A stretch of DNA of 64,000 nucleotides from Eubacterium sp. MSJ-33 (GCF_022174665.1 NZ_CP076562.1:994001-1058000), one strand, 5' to 3'; positions 1 through 9,306 are shown, counted from the first letter of the stretch. The notes: generated from the letters alone by a model not told the origin. Numbers and translations: made by a program.

Positions 1-1381
1 TTTTTACATCATCTGTAACTGTAGTTGTATATGTATAAGTAAATGTTCCGTTTCCATCTGATATCCAATTTGGGTCATTTACACCAATGGTCGGTGCCGG
101 ATCTTTTAATCCTTCTCCTAATATATCTTCTATGTTAGTCACATAATTAGACAAGACAGGTTTTGAACTATCATACATATCTCCCACTTTAATCTCAATC
201 TTCCACGTCACGTTTCCTGTAGACGAATCATAACTGAGCGCGCTCTTATTTACCTCCGGTTTTGTTAAATTCAATGTAACTTCAGACGGGTTTGTATTTT
301 TTGTCTCATCTGAACGATTACTTGTATATGTACCACTTAATGTGTTTTTATAATTACTGCTTGATAATATAGCATCATCTGATACTGTGACCTTATACTC
401 TATCGTTACATAGCCGTCTTTATAGAATGTTGCCCCCTTCACTGCATCCACTGCTTCACCCCAGGAATTATAATCGGTATTATTGTTTAATGTGTTTCCT
501 GATGATTCTACAATTTTTACATCTGTAACAGCGCCAAATTTCCCAGCAGGTGTTGGTGTATCTTTCAAATTGATATTTGTTACAGTTCCGTTTGATGCTG
601 AAACCCTTGCCCGATATGTTATTTGATATCCTGCATCCGTCCTTTTCTTTGCAGACTGATATTTTTGTACGCTTGCGCTGCTCTCCGTATCAGAAACATA
701 ATATTTCGGAGAAGAACTATACTCTCCAAAAATTAAATTTTGTTTTGTATTATCCTTCTTACTATCATTCAGGTTTTCTATTGTTCCTGAAAAAGATACC
801 GTTCCTATTCGTCCATCTTTTGATGTAAGATATTCGGCGTCCGTAAATGTAATTGTAATACTTCCATCATTATTTACAACATAATATCCAACACTCTTTC
901 CTTGCTGTGTATTTCTCGAATCATACAATCCGCCCGTTGCATTTGGTGGAATGTTTATACCACTTTTGTTTGTTGTCGCTGAAATTGTATACTGACTGTT
1001 TGCAGGAATTGCACCATTCTCCAATTTCCAGTTAAAAGTTAATTGAATGTCTTGTCCGGCATAAATACTATCTGAATCTTTAATCGACTCATACTTATTT
1101 CCTTTTTTTACTTGTATATCATATCCAGTTACCGAAAATTTATTTTCTCCGGATGTCATATTATTACCGGTTCCCTGCAATTCAATATCATTTGATTGCA
1201 CAGCAATCACTGAATCTTCCTGCAATAACTGTAATGTTTCTGCATCGCTCTCCGATGCAACACTCTCTGTCTCCCCACCTTCCGCAACCGGTGTGTAGCT
1301 GATGTTCTGGAATAATGAAATTAACATCAACATCGAAAGCAGAAATGCGATTACTTTTTTCTTGTTTTTTTGCTTGTTCAT
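1..1381 (-). CDS. Adhesin-like secreted surface protein, N-terminal part (gene runs off the window)
   Basis: An open frame of 460 codons runs from ATG at 1381 to the window edge, so the C-terminus is missing. A GGAGG sits about 9 bases upstream of the ATG. The protein starts with a Lys-rich segment (MNKQKNKKKV) and a hydrophobic stretch (about residues 11-24), a typical Gram-positive signal peptide. The exported part is rich in Ser, Thr, Asn and alternating beta-type sequence, with segments such as DIQLTFNWKL and GNVTWKIEIKVGD that resemble beta-sandwich modules of Cna/isopeptide-type adhesins. The anchor (LPXTG or other) would lie outside the window. It looks more AT-rich than its neighbours, as accessory surface genes often are. 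The specific ligand cannot be told. Confidence 0.75.
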   Translation of the reverse strand, partial: MNKQKNKKKVIAFLLSMLMLISLFQNISYTPVAEGGETESVASESDAETLQLLQEDSVIAVQSNDIELQGTGNNMTSGENKFSVTGYDIQVKKGNKYESIKDSDSIYAGQDIQLTFNWKLENGAIPANSQYTISATTNKSGINIPPNATGGLYDSRNTQQGKSVGYYVVNNDGSITITFTDAEYLTSKDGRIGTVSFSGTIENLNDSKKDNTKQNLIFGEYSSSPKYYVSDTESSASVQKYQSAKKRTDAGYQITYRARVSASNGTVTNINLKDTPTPAGKFGAVTDVKIVESSGNTLNNNTDYNSWGEAVDAVKGATFYKDGYVTIEYKVTVSDDAILSSSNYKNTLSGTYTSNRSDETKNTNPSEVTLNLTKPEVNKSALSYDSSTGNVTWKIEIKVGDMYDSSKPVLSNYVTNIEDILGEGLKDPAPTIGVNDPNWISDGNGTFTYTYTTTVTDDVK

Positions 1382-1406
1382 AAACTCCATCCTCCATTTT
1401 TTTATT

Positions 1407-1438
1407 TTCAAATGCATCCTCGCATTTATGCATTTGAA
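1407..1438 (-). repeat. Perfect 11-bp inverted repeat in the adhesin leader
   Basis: TTCAAATGCAT at 1407-1417 is repeated in inverted form at 1428-1438 with a 10-base spacer. It lies 26 bases upstream of the adhesin start codon. It could be an RNA hairpin in the 5' leader or an operator. No T-run follows in the adhesin direction, so it is not an ordinary terminator. The remainder of 1382-1610 holds no gene that I can support. Confidence 0.75.
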
Positions 1439-1610
1439 CGATTTATGATAAACTCTGACATCCCACTGTGCAGAGAAAAATTAAGAATAATTACCATCTG
1501 ATATCTATATCGACAGTAACCCATTATTAACATAATATTTTACATGATATAGTCTGTTTTTTCAATATTTCGTACCTATAAAAGAATGCTTTTTTTGACT
1601 GTTTAAACGC

Positions 1611-1650
1611 AAAAAACCTGCCACACCGTTTCTGGCGTAACAGGTTTTTG
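1611..1650 (-). terminator. Intrinsic terminator after the 84-residue membrane protein gene
   Basis: Read on the minus strand, AACCTG pairs with CAGGTT around a GC-containing loop region and is followed by TTTTTT. It starts about 24 bases past the stop codon at 1674. Confidence 0.8.
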
Positions 1651-1673
1651 TAACCATCTTTACGAAGTATGTT

Positions 1674-1928
1674 TTATTCTTCGTCCTTCTTCTCCTCTGT
1701 GGATGCCTCTGCATCGTCATCATCAAAGAAGCTATCATCAAAGTCATCATCGTAATCATCGAAATCATCTAAGTAATCCGGTGTCAGATACTTATAAACT
1801 GCTACGCAGATACCTACGATAATTGTCAGAATACCAACGATCAATGCAACAGAGAAAAACGCATTTTTAGCTTCTGTTACGCACTCGTCTTCTTTTACAA
1901 CTTTTACTTCGTCACAACACTTTCTCAT
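1674..1928 (-). CDS. Small single-pass membrane protein with an acidic tail
   Basis: The protein has 84 residues. It has a Cys-containing charged N-terminus (MRKCCDEVKV), one membrane segment (about residues 25-46) and a strongly acidic C-terminus of about 35 residues dominated by Asp and Glu. The start is supported by AAGGAAGG just upstream, and an intrinsic terminator follows. It lies downstream of pcrA in the same direction with a 73-base gap. I do not recognise a named family. The acidic tail could bind cations or basic proteins at the membrane face, but this is inference. Confidence 0.7.
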   Translation of the reverse strand: MRKCCDEVKVVKEDECVTEAKNAFFSVALIVGILTIIVGICVAVYKYLTPDYLDDFDDYDDDFDDSFFDDDDAEASTEEKKDEE

Positions 1929-2001
1929 AGTTTTCTACCTTCCTTTCATCGCTACTGATAAATTAATTTTACCACAGCTTATCTGATATTTCTACCGTGA
2001 T

Positions 2002-4284
2002 TTACAACTTTTTCATTTTTACAAGAGATGCAAATAAATGTTTTGCACCGACACGGTCAAAATTCACGACAATTTCCTGATCGCTGCCGGATGGGATTAC
2101 ATCGATAACTTCACCATTGCCAAATTTGATATGGCGCACTTTGTCACCTACCTCATAGCTTGTCGGAGCAGACGCTGTAGATCCGCCCATCGGAAATGCT
2201 TTGCCAAATCCCGGATTAGCACTCGGGTTCGCATTTGCTGTGGCAGATCGTGTATACGGATTATTCTTTCCATATGCTTTCAGTTGAATCACCTGTTCTG
2301 CCGGTTTCTTTGATGGAATCCGATCCATATTCGACGGTGCATAGCCAAAAGCCTTCTCTTCGTACTCCAGATAATGTTTCGGAATCTCCTTGACAAAGCG
2401 CGATACCTCTTCAAAATTCGTCGAACCATGTACCATACGCTGTCCGGCAGCCGTCATATACAGCTTCTCCATCGCACGTGTGATTCCGACATAACACAGT
2501 CTTCGTTCCTCTTCTAATGCATCCGGATCATCGGAATCAAGTGCCATTCCGCTCGGGAATAACCGTTCTTCCATACCTGTCATAAATACATACGGAAACT
2601 CCAATCCCTTTGCACTATGCAACGTCATCAACGTCACCTTCGCGGTTGGCACACCATCTTCGTCTTCCTCCTCAGTGTCTGCCACAAGTGCAATATCTTC
2701 AAGAAGACCGGTCAGCGTCGGCGCTTCTGCGCTCTCCTCGTAAGTTACAATCTTATTTTTAAGTTCTTCTAAGTTATCTAATCGGGTACGTGCTTCATCC
2801 GTTGCCTCAGCGGTAAGAGCTTCACGATATCCACTTTCATCCATGATTGCATCGAATACTTCACTGATGAATTCACCCTGCACCAGACGCGCCTTAAAGC
2901 CTTCTATCATGTCCGTAAACTTGCGGATCTTCTCCACGTTTCGTGTCATGCCCGGTACTTCTTCGATATCTAACAGTGCATCATACAGATTATATCCATT
3001 TGTCTGCGCATACATATCAAGCTTATCCACGGTTGTCGCACCAATCCCCCGCTTCGGCACATTGATAATACGCTTGATTGCCTGATCGTCAATCGGATTT
3101 GCAAGCACCTTCAGATAGCTTACCAGATCCATAATTTCTTTTCTGCCATAGAAATTCTGTCCACCATAGATCTTATATGGAAGATTCTCATACAGAAGCT
3201 TTTCCTCAAGCACACGCGACTGTACATTTGTACGATATAAGATTGCGATATCATCCAGCGATACCCCTTGATTCTTCAAGGTTTTGATTCGGGATGCAAC
3301 ACCATTTGCCTCCTCGTACTCCGTACCATAGCGCGTAAATGTTACCTTCTCGCCATCCTCCTGCTCTGTCCAGAGGCGTTTATCCTTTCTGCCCTCATTG
3401 TTCGCGATCACCGCATTCGCAGAATTTAAGATATTTGCCTTGGAACGATAATTCTGCTCCAGCTTTACGACCTTGGCGTCCGGATATTCTTCCTCAAAAT
3501 TCAGGATATTGTAGATGTTCGCACCCCGGAACTTATAGATACTCTGGTCGTCATCACCCACGACACATAAGTTCCGGTATTTCGCTGCCAGCATCTTCAC
3601 CAATATAAACTGTGTATGGTTCGTATCCTGATACTCGTCAACCATGATGTACTGAAACCGTGTCTGATATTCGTCAAGCACATCCGGATTCGTCTCAAAA
3701 AGAAAGATTGTCTTAAAGATCAGATCATCAAAATCAAGCGCATTGTTGCTCTGCAGACGCTTCTGATACTCCCGGTAAACCTCTGCAATCTTCTGATCCC
3801 GGAAACTTGCCGCATGTTCCTTCTCGTAATCGTCCGGTGTCATGTACCCTTCTTTTGCCTTCGATATAGCTGAAAGCATCGCCCGCTCCGGATATAACTT
3901 CGGATCTAATTGCAGATACTTCAACACTTCTTTTACAACCGTCTTCTGTTCGCTTGCATCATAGATTGTGAAACTGCTTGTTCCACCGATCTTGTCAATA
4001 TGTTTTCGTAAGATTCGAACACACATCGAATGGAATGTCGATACCCATACACTCTCTGCGCCAAACCCTACCAGATTGTCTACTCGTTCCCGCATCTCTG
4101 CCGCAGCCTTGTTTGTAAATGTGATTGCCAGTATATTGTATGGATTGACTGACATCTCATCAATCAGATATGCGATCCGGTGCGTGATCACTCTGGTTTT
4201 TCCGGAGCCCGCACCAGCTAAAATAAGTAAAGGCCCGTCGGTTGTACAACAGGCCTCTAACTGTTTGTCATTTAATCCCGGCAT
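2002..4284 (-). CDS. pcrA: ATP-dependent DNA helicase PcrA/UvrD
   Basis: A 760-residue superfamily 1A 3'-5' DNA helicase of replication and nucleotide excision repair. The Walker A motif AGAGSGKT is at residues 23-30, the Walker B motif VDEYQDTN near 215 and motif III GDDDQSIYKFRG near 245. Later motifs include QNYRSKANIL and the C-terminal VTLMTLHSAKGLEF. The last 50 residues (YEVGDKVRHIKFGNGEV onward) match the Tudor-like RNA-polymerase-binding domain found at the end of Gram-positive PcrA. The length is normal for the family. The gene starts 4 bases after the stop of the PspA-family gene, so the two are probably cotranscribed and translation may be coupled; no strong separate ribosome binding site is visible. 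Confidence 0.97.
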   Translation of the reverse strand: MPGLNDKQLEACCTTDGPLLILAGAGSGKTRVITHRIAYLIDEMSVNPYNILAITFTNKAAAEMRERVDNLVGFGAESVWVSTFHSMCVRILRKHIDKIGGTSSFTIYDASEQKTVVKEVLKYLQLDPKLYPERAMLSAISKAKEGYMTPDDYEKEHAASFRDQKIAEVYREYQKRLQSNNALDFDDLIFKTIFLFETNPDVLDEYQTRFQYIMVDEYQDTNHTQFILVKMLAAKYRNLCVVGDDDQSIYKFRGANIYNILNFEEEYPDAKVVKLEQNYRSKANILNSANAVIANNEGRKDKRLWTEQEDGEKVTFTRYGTEYEEANGVASRIKTLKNQGVSLDDIAILYRTNVQSRVLEEKLLYENLPYKIYGGQNFYGRKEIMDLVSYLKVLANPIDDQAIKRIINVPKRGIGATTVDKLDMYAQTNGYNLYDALLDIEEVPGMTRNVEKIRKFTDMIEGFKARLVQGEFISEVFDAIMDESGYREALTAEATDEARTRLDNLEELKNKIVTYEESAEAPTLTGLLEDIALVADTEEEDEDGVPTAKVTLMTLHSAKGLEFPYVFMTGMEERLFPSGMALDSDDPDALEEERRLCYVGITRAMEKLYMTAAGQRMVHGSTNFEEVSRFVKEIPKHYLEYEEKAFGYAPSNMDRIPSKKPAEQVIQLKAYGKNNPYTRSATANANPSANPGFGKAFPMGGSTASAPTSYEVGDKVRHIKFGNGEVIDVIPSGSDQEIVVNFDRVGAKHLFASLVKMKKL

Positions 4285-4288
4285 CGGT

Positions 4289-4972
4289 TTACTGTAAACC
4301 TAACTTTGCCTTCATCGCTGCCAGTTCATCCTGTACAGCTGCATTTGGAGCTGCATCATACTTGGCTGCTAAACTGTCGATGCCACTCTCCTGTGTTGTC
4401 TGATTTAATTCAGTCATAGCATTTGCCTGATCAAGCATTGCATTTGCCTTTGCTTCCATACGATCAAAAGCTGCCATGCTACTTGCAGAATCTGACAGAT
4501 TGTTTGTCATCTTGTTCAGACGATCCTGAGTCTTAGCAACTTTCATCTTTGCCTTGATTGCATCACGGCGGGAATCAAGCTGATTGATATCTGTCACAAG
4601 TTTGTCATGCATCTGACGCATCTTCATTGCATTTGCGGCAGCAACATCATATGTCTGCTGTAAACTTGCCTGCTTCGCTGTAAGCTGGTTCTTCTGCTCT
4701 AAGAACTTCATAGCATCTGCTTCATTACCCGCAAGAAGCGCCTTCTCTGCATATGCCTGCATCTTTGCAATCTCTGAATTCACTTCATCAAGCTCACGCT
4801 TACATCTCTGCTCGTCTGCCATAACAGCTGCAGTCTCTTTCTTAACCTCTGCAAGATCCTTTGTCAGGTTGCGGAGTGTCTGATCAATCATCTTCTCCGG
4901 ATCTTCTGCCTTATCGAGAAGTGCATTGATATTTGAAGCCATAATGTCTTTAAATCTCTGTAAAATTCCCAT
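4289..4972 (-). CDS. PspA/IM30 family membrane-stress protein
   Basis: The 227-residue protein is almost entirely helical coiled coil and begins MGILQRFKDIMASNINALLDK, the N-terminal amphipathic helix typical of PspA/Vipp1. The following EDPEKMIDQTLRNL matches the family signature. These proteins polymerise on stressed membranes and help keep them intact. The length agrees with the family. A clear ribosome binding site (GGAGGG) precedes the ATG, and a sigma-A-like promoter lies about 60 bases upstream. It is the first gene of an apparent unit with pcrA. No phage-shock regulator genes are seen nearby. Confidence 0.92.
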   Translation of the reverse strand: MGILQRFKDIMASNINALLDKAEDPEKMIDQTLRNLTKDLAEVKKETAAVMADEQRCKRELDEVNSEIAKMQAYAEKALLAGNEADAMKFLEQKNQLTAKQASLQQTYDVAAANAMKMRQMHDKLVTDINQLDSRRDAIKAKMKVAKTQDRLNKMTNNLSDSASSMAAFDRMEAKANAMLDQANAMTELNQTTQESGIDSLAAKYDAAPNAAVQDELAAMKAKLGLQ

Positions 4973-5029
4973 TGTAATAAAACCCTCCTATAATTCTCAT
5001 CTTCATACCGTGAAATCCACGTTGCTTTT

Positions 5030-5058
5030 ATTATACTTGATAAAGATAGTAAAGTAAA
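5030..5058 (-). promoter_or_regulatory. Sigma-A-type promoter for the PspA-pcrA unit
   Basis: On the minus strand TTTACT (5053-5058) and TATAAT (5030-5035) are separated by 17 bases, about 60 bases before the PspA-family start codon. Confidence 0.65.
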
Positions 5059-5105
5059 ATGGATTTTTGTTAAAAATTGGTATTATCACTGCAAGTTACC
5101 GGTTC

Positions 5106-5594
5106 CTAGTTATATTTCGCGATAACCTCTTCGTTTGCCTTCAAAGCATTTTCTTCCATCTGTTTTCTCTCTGCCAGAAGCTTTTCCTGTACCTCCTTAT
5201 GCTGCACACCGATAATCTGCAATGCGAGATATGCAGCATTCTTTGCACCGTTGATAGCTACGGTTGCAACCGGAATTCCGGATGGCATCTGCACGATAGA
5301 GTAAAGCGCATCCTGTCCATCAAGTACGGAACCGGAGATTGGTACGCCAATGACAGGAAGTACGGTCTGGCTTGCAACAACGCCCGGAAGTGCGGCTGCC
5401 ATACCTGCGGCTGTAATAAACACTTCTGTGCCGTTTCCGTTTGCTTCCTCGATAAATGCGGAAAGTCCTGCATGTGCACGGTGTGCTGACAGGCACCGCA
5501 CATCAACCTGTACGCCATAATCCTTCAGAATCTTGATTGCCGGTTCTACTTTCGGAAGATCACTTGTGGATCCCATAATCACTGCTACTCTCAT
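5106..5594 (-). CDS. purE: N5-carboxyaminoimidazole ribonucleotide mutase PurE
   Basis: PurE converts N5-CAIR to CAIR in purine synthesis. The 162-residue protein has the class I signatures: MGSTSDLP at residues 8-15, CLSAHRAH near 34-41 with the catalytic His of the SAHR motif, and AAGMAAALPGVVASQT in the nucleotide-binding loop. Length is as expected. The start has AAGGAGG upstream. No other pur genes are adjacent, so here it is separate from the main purine operon. A TTTATC-17-TACAAT pair upstream (5606-5634) may be its promoter. Confidence 0.96.
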   Translation of the reverse strand: MRVAVIMGSTSDLPKVEPAIKILKDYGVQVDVRCLSAHRAHAGLSAFIEEANGNGTEVFITAAGMAAALPGVVASQTVLPVIGVPISGSVLDGQDALYSIVQMPSGIPVATVAINGAKNAAYLALQIIGVQHKEVQEKLLAERKQMEENALKANEEVIAKYN

Positions 5595-5690
5595 TTTGTT
5601 CTGCCTCCTTGATGTTAAATATATTGTATTGTATCACTATCTCCCGATAAAGGAAACAGTATTTGTTGCTGTTATGTTATCGTATGTTCC

Positions 5691-7175
5691 TTACATCACT
5701 ACATCTTTCACAAGTTTCTCTGGTTTTATTTGTTTTTGCTCCACCGTATATGCACCGAGAAGCCGATTCTTCGCTTCTTCCGATACACCCATGTCATCAA
5801 TATACATATAGGCAAGCACGTCACCCTTTCGCACCGCATCCCCCAGATGCTTTCTGATATCAAGCCCGACACCTAAGTTGATCGTGCTGTCCTTCGTCGC
5901 ACGTCCACCGCCCAAAATCAGATTCACCATTCCAACCTCACTTGTGTTACAGGCTGCCAGATATCCATCCGCTTCGCAGATGATCGGCACACAGTTTGCA
6001 GCAAGCCGGAATTTGTTCACATCGTCGATGTATGTGCCATCACCGCCCTGTGCTTCCACGAACTCTTTGAACTTGGCAAGTGCCGCACCGCTCTCGATTG
6101 CTTTTTCACACTGTGCCTTCGCATCTTCAAAATCATCGGATTTTCCTGCTGCCATATACATATATGCCGCCAACGTGAGTGACACGGTAAGCAGGCGGTG
6201 AATCCCATGCATGTCGTAGCCTGCACGATTTTCCATGCACGCACAATCTGCCATGTCTGTGCGGTCCGCACCACATCCCTGTTGCGCTATATTTTCGCTT
6301 GTACTATAGGTATCACACCAGCTCTGCACGTCTGTATCCCCGCTTGTGCCATGCGTGTCATATGTGAGATAAGGTTTCACATTCTTCATCGACAACACCT
6401 GCACCGCTTCGATTACTTCAAGTGCATTGCCAACCTTGCAGCCAAGAGGTTCGTTCATATCGGTGATCACACCGTAACACGTTCTGCCTGCGGTTTTACC
6501 GATATCGACCATGATCTGTGCCAGCGCATTTGCATCTGCTTCATTCTTCATAAATGCCCCGCTGCCACATTTCACGTCCAGCACGATTGCATCCGCACCT
6601 GCTGCAAGCTTCTTGCTCATAATCGAAGATGCAATGAGCGGCAGACTGTCAACCGTCGCTGTCACATCACGCAGCGCATAGATCTTCTTATCTGCCGGTG
6701 CCAGATCACCAGTCTGTCCGACAAGTGCCAGCTTCATGGAATTGACGTGTTCAATAAATTCTGCCTCCGGGATACTCACGCAGAAACCCGGAATTGACTC
6801 TAGCTTATCTATCGTACCGCCCGTGTGTCCGAGTCCTCTGCCGCTCATCTTTGCAACCGGCACACCCAGACTTGCAAGGATCGGTGCCACGATAAATGTT
6901 GTCTTGTCCCCGACCCCTCCGGTACTATGTTTATCCACCTTCACACCGTGGATGGCTGCAAGACTGAGCTGGTCGCCGCTTTGTGCCATCGCATGTGTCA
7001 GCGCGCAGGTCTCGTTGTGCGTCATGCCTTTGTAGTAGACACACATCAGCCACGCACTCATCTGATAATCCGGGATTTCTCCCTTCGTAAACCCTTCCAC
7101 GATAAAACGGATTTCATCTGCAGTATGCTCTGCACCGCTCCGTTTCTTCATGATCATATCGTACATTCGATACAT
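5691..7175 (-). CDS. pdp: Pyrimidine-nucleoside phosphorylase (thymidine/uridine phosphorylase family)
   Basis: This enzyme splits pyrimidine (deoxy)nucleosides with phosphate to base and (deoxy)ribose-1-phosphate. The family hallmarks are intact: VDKHSTGGVGDKTT (residues 80-93), SGRGLGHTGGTIDKLES (111-127), YALRDVTATVDS and SSIMSKKLAAGADA. The protein is 494 residues against about 433 for the usual enzyme. The extra length is an insertion at about residues 262-327 between GNALEVIEAV and the helix LLTVSLTLAAYM, holding Cys at 287, 301, 311 and 313. It is the last gene of a set with deoB (24-base gap), whose product uses the released sugar phosphate. GGGGGTG precedes the chosen ATG. Confidence 0.93.
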   Translation of the reverse strand: MYRMYDMIMKKRSGAEHTADEIRFIVEGFTKGEIPDYQMSAWLMCVYYKGMTHNETCALTHAMAQSGDQLSLAAIHGVKVDKHSTGGVGDKTTFIVAPILASLGVPVAKMSGRGLGHTGGTIDKLESIPGFCVSIPEAEFIEHVNSMKLALVGQTGDLAPADKKIYALRDVTATVDSLPLIASSIMSKKLAAGADAIVLDVKCGSGAFMKNEADANALAQIMVDIGKTAGRTCYGVITDMNEPLGCKVGNALEVIEAVQVLSMKNVKPYLTYDTHGTSGDTDVQSWCDTYSTSENIAQQGCGADRTDMADCACMENRAGYDMHGIHRLLTVSLTLAAYMYMAAGKSDDFEDAKAQCEKAIESGAALAKFKEFVEAQGGDGTYIDDVNKFRLAANCVPIICEADGYLAACNTSEVGMVNLILGGGRATKDSTINLGVGLDIRKHLGDAVRKGDVLAYMYIDDMGVSEEAKNRLLGAYTVEQKQIKPEKLVKDVVM

Positions 7176-7199
7176 CCAACGTCACCCCCTGTGTCGTAG

Positions 7200-8390
7200 C
7201 TACCTGATATCCTGCAGAAAACTCTTCCCAATTGCCTCCGCATCATCCACGCAGCTTCCAAGCAGATACTCTTCTACCGTCTTTCCAATATCCGCAAAGG
7301 TCGGTCTCGTGCCAAGATCCGTTCCCTGCTTCAATCCCTTTCCATACATCAAAACCGGAATATATTCCCGTGTGTGGTCGGTTCCCTTGAAAGTTGGATC
7401 ACAGCCATGATCGGCATCCACAATCAAAATATCCTCGTCCGTCATCTGCGCATACAGCTTCGGCAGCCATGCATCGAATTCTTCAAGTGCATTCTTATAG
7501 CCAAGCGTATCCCGGCGGTGTCCGTATTTCATATCAAAATCAACCAGATTCGTAAAAATCAACCCTTCCGGTTCTGTCTGCATATAGTCAAGCGTCTTCT
7601 TCATGCCATCGGTATTCCCGGTCGTATGCACCGAAGCGCAGATACCGCTGCCATGGAAGATATCGTTAATCTTACCGACTCCGCATACCCGCACGCCCGC
7701 ATCTGCCAGATGTACCAGCACGTTGTGCTTCGATGGCTCTAACGCATAATCACGCCGGTTGCTCGTACGCTCGAAGCCATCGCCTTTTCGTACAAATGGT
7801 CTTGCAATCACGCGTCCGACACCATGCTTGCCAACTAAAATCCTTCTTGCAATCTCACACATCTCATACAATCGTGGAAGTCCGACCTTCTCCTCGGACG
7901 CCGCGATCTGGAATACCGAATCCGCCGACGTATAGACGATCGGATATCCGGTCTTCATGTGCTCCTCTCCATATTCCGCGATAATCGGGATACCGGAAGC
8001 GACTTTATTTCCATAGATGGCTCCACAATCGGTCTGCTCGATAAATGCATCGATAATCTCCTGCGGAAATCCATTTGGATATGTCGGAAATGCGTGCTTC
8101 GTATAAATCCCAATCATCTCCCAGTGTCCGGTTGTCGTATCCTTTCCGTTGGATAGTTCCCGTGCCTTTCCATACACACCAATCACATCGCTCTTTGTTG
8201 CTTCATCATAAAACGATGTCTTCTCAATCGCCCGAAGTCCAAGCTTCGTCAGATTATCGAATTTTGCATCCGGATATGTCTCTAATATATGTCCGAATGT
8301 GTCAGAACCTACATCACCGAACTTGTCTGCGTCCGGCTCCGCTCCGATTCCTGCACTGTCAAGTACGATCCATATTACACGTTTTGCCAT
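7200..8390 (-). CDS. deoB: Phosphopentomutase DeoB
   Basis: DeoB interconverts (deoxy)ribose-1-phosphate and -5-phosphate in nucleoside salvage, acting on the product of the neighbouring phosphorylase. The 396-residue protein belongs to the alkaline-phosphatase-like metalloenzymes. It begins MAKRVIWIVLDSAGIGAEPD with the metal-binding Asp, has the phosphorylatable Thr in GKDTTTGHWEM near residue 90, and carries the C-terminal metal motif ILIVDADHGCDPTFKGTDHTRE. Length and motifs are normal. GGACG precedes the ATG. It lies 25 bases after the channel gene and 24 bases before the phosphorylase gene. Confidence 0.97.
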   Translation of the reverse strand: MAKRVIWIVLDSAGIGAEPDADKFGDVGSDTFGHILETYPDAKFDNLTKLGLRAIEKTSFYDEATKSDVIGVYGKARELSNGKDTTTGHWEMIGIYTKHAFPTYPNGFPQEIIDAFIEQTDCGAIYGNKVASGIPIIAEYGEEHMKTGYPIVYTSADSVFQIAASEEKVGLPRLYEMCEIARRILVGKHGVGRVIARPFVRKGDGFERTSNRRDYALEPSKHNVLVHLADAGVRVCGVGKINDIFHGSGICASVHTTGNTDGMKKTLDYMQTEPEGLIFTNLVDFDMKYGHRRDTLGYKNALEEFDAWLPKLYAQMTDEDILIVDADHGCDPTFKGTDHTREYIPVLMYGKGLKQGTDLGTRPTFADIGKTVEEYLLGSCVDDAEAIGKSFLQDIR

Positions 8391-8415
8391 ATTTCACGTC
8401 CTTTCTGCAGAAGAT

Positions 8416-9255
8416 TTATGCTTCTGCCTTGTTTTTATTTCTGTAAATCAGGTACAGCGGTAACGCTACAAATACAACGCCACCGACGATATTTCCAAGT
8501 GTGACCGGAAGCAGGTTGTTCAGGAAGAACTTACCAACCGTCATAGAGTCAAGCTGTTCCACTGTCATACCTGCGGAAATTGCCGCATCATAATATGCCT
8601 CACCGTGCTTTGCAAGAAGTCCTGCAGGAATATAATACATATTTGCCACACAGTGCTCATAGCCTGCAATCACAAACGCCCAGATTGGGAAGAAGCATGC
8701 AAAAATCTTTCCGATTGCATCCTGACACACACCTGCCAGAAGCACTGCCAGACATACAAGGATGTTACACATGATTCCGGATGTAAATGCTTTCATGAAG
8801 CTTAAATTCATCTTATTATAAGCGGTCTTAATCGTTGCTGCTGCAAGCGCGCCGTTTCCATAATCAAGCTGCCCACAGCGGTTCACCAGCACAACCACGA
8901 TACACGCACCAATCAGATTCGTGATAAATACAACTACCAATACACGAATCATATCGAGAAGCTTGATCCGCTTATCAAATACAGCAAATGACATCAGGCA
9001 GTCACCTGTGAAAAGCTCTGCACCGATCAGCACAACAAACATCAATCCCACCGGGAAGATTGCACCTGCTAATGACTTCGCAAGTCCTGTATTGCTAATT
9101 CCGTAAACTGCCGCACTACTGCTCGATGCACCAATCGCAATAAAAGCACCTGCAAGCATACCGAGCAATACCAGCTTTCCGAACGAAAGCTTTGTTTTTC
9201 CCTCATATACCCCCATATTATCTGTAATCAGATCACCGATCTTTTTCGTACTCAT
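8416..9255 (-). CDS. Formate/nitrite transporter (FNT) family channel
   Basis: The 279-residue membrane protein has six predicted membrane helices. Family signatures are AELFTGDCLM near residue 80, SGIMCNILVCLAV near 160 and the FPIWAFVIAGYEHCVANMYY segment near 190-210. The last holds the conserved pore His (YEHCVANM), as in FocA and NirC. Such channels move formate, nitrite or hydrosulfide together with protons. With no pyruvate formate-lyase or nitrite genes beside it the substrate is open; formate is likely for a fermentative anaerobe. The gene precedes deoB by 25 bases and may be transcribed with it. Confidence 0.9.
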   Translation of the reverse strand: MSTKKIGDLITDNMGVYEGKTKLSFGKLVLLGMLAGAFIAIGASSSSAAVYGISNTGLAKSLAGAIFPVGLMFVVLIGAELFTGDCLMSFAVFDKRIKLLDMIRVLVVVFITNLIGACIVVVLVNRCGQLDYGNGALAAATIKTAYNKMNLSFMKAFTSGIMCNILVCLAVLLAGVCQDAIGKIFACFFPIWAFVIAGYEHCVANMYYIPAGLLAKHGEAYYDAAISAGMTVEQLDSMTVGKFFLNNLLPVTLGNIVGGVVFVALPLYLIYRNKNKAEA

Positions 9256-9306
9256 TTTTTCTTCCTTCCTGTATCTTTTATTTTTGTAATTTTTCTATAA
9301 CTTCCA

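Noticed and set aside
5595..5690. Purine riboswitch or PurR site before purE
   Set aside because: No conserved riboswitch pairing or PurBox could be seen in the short gap.
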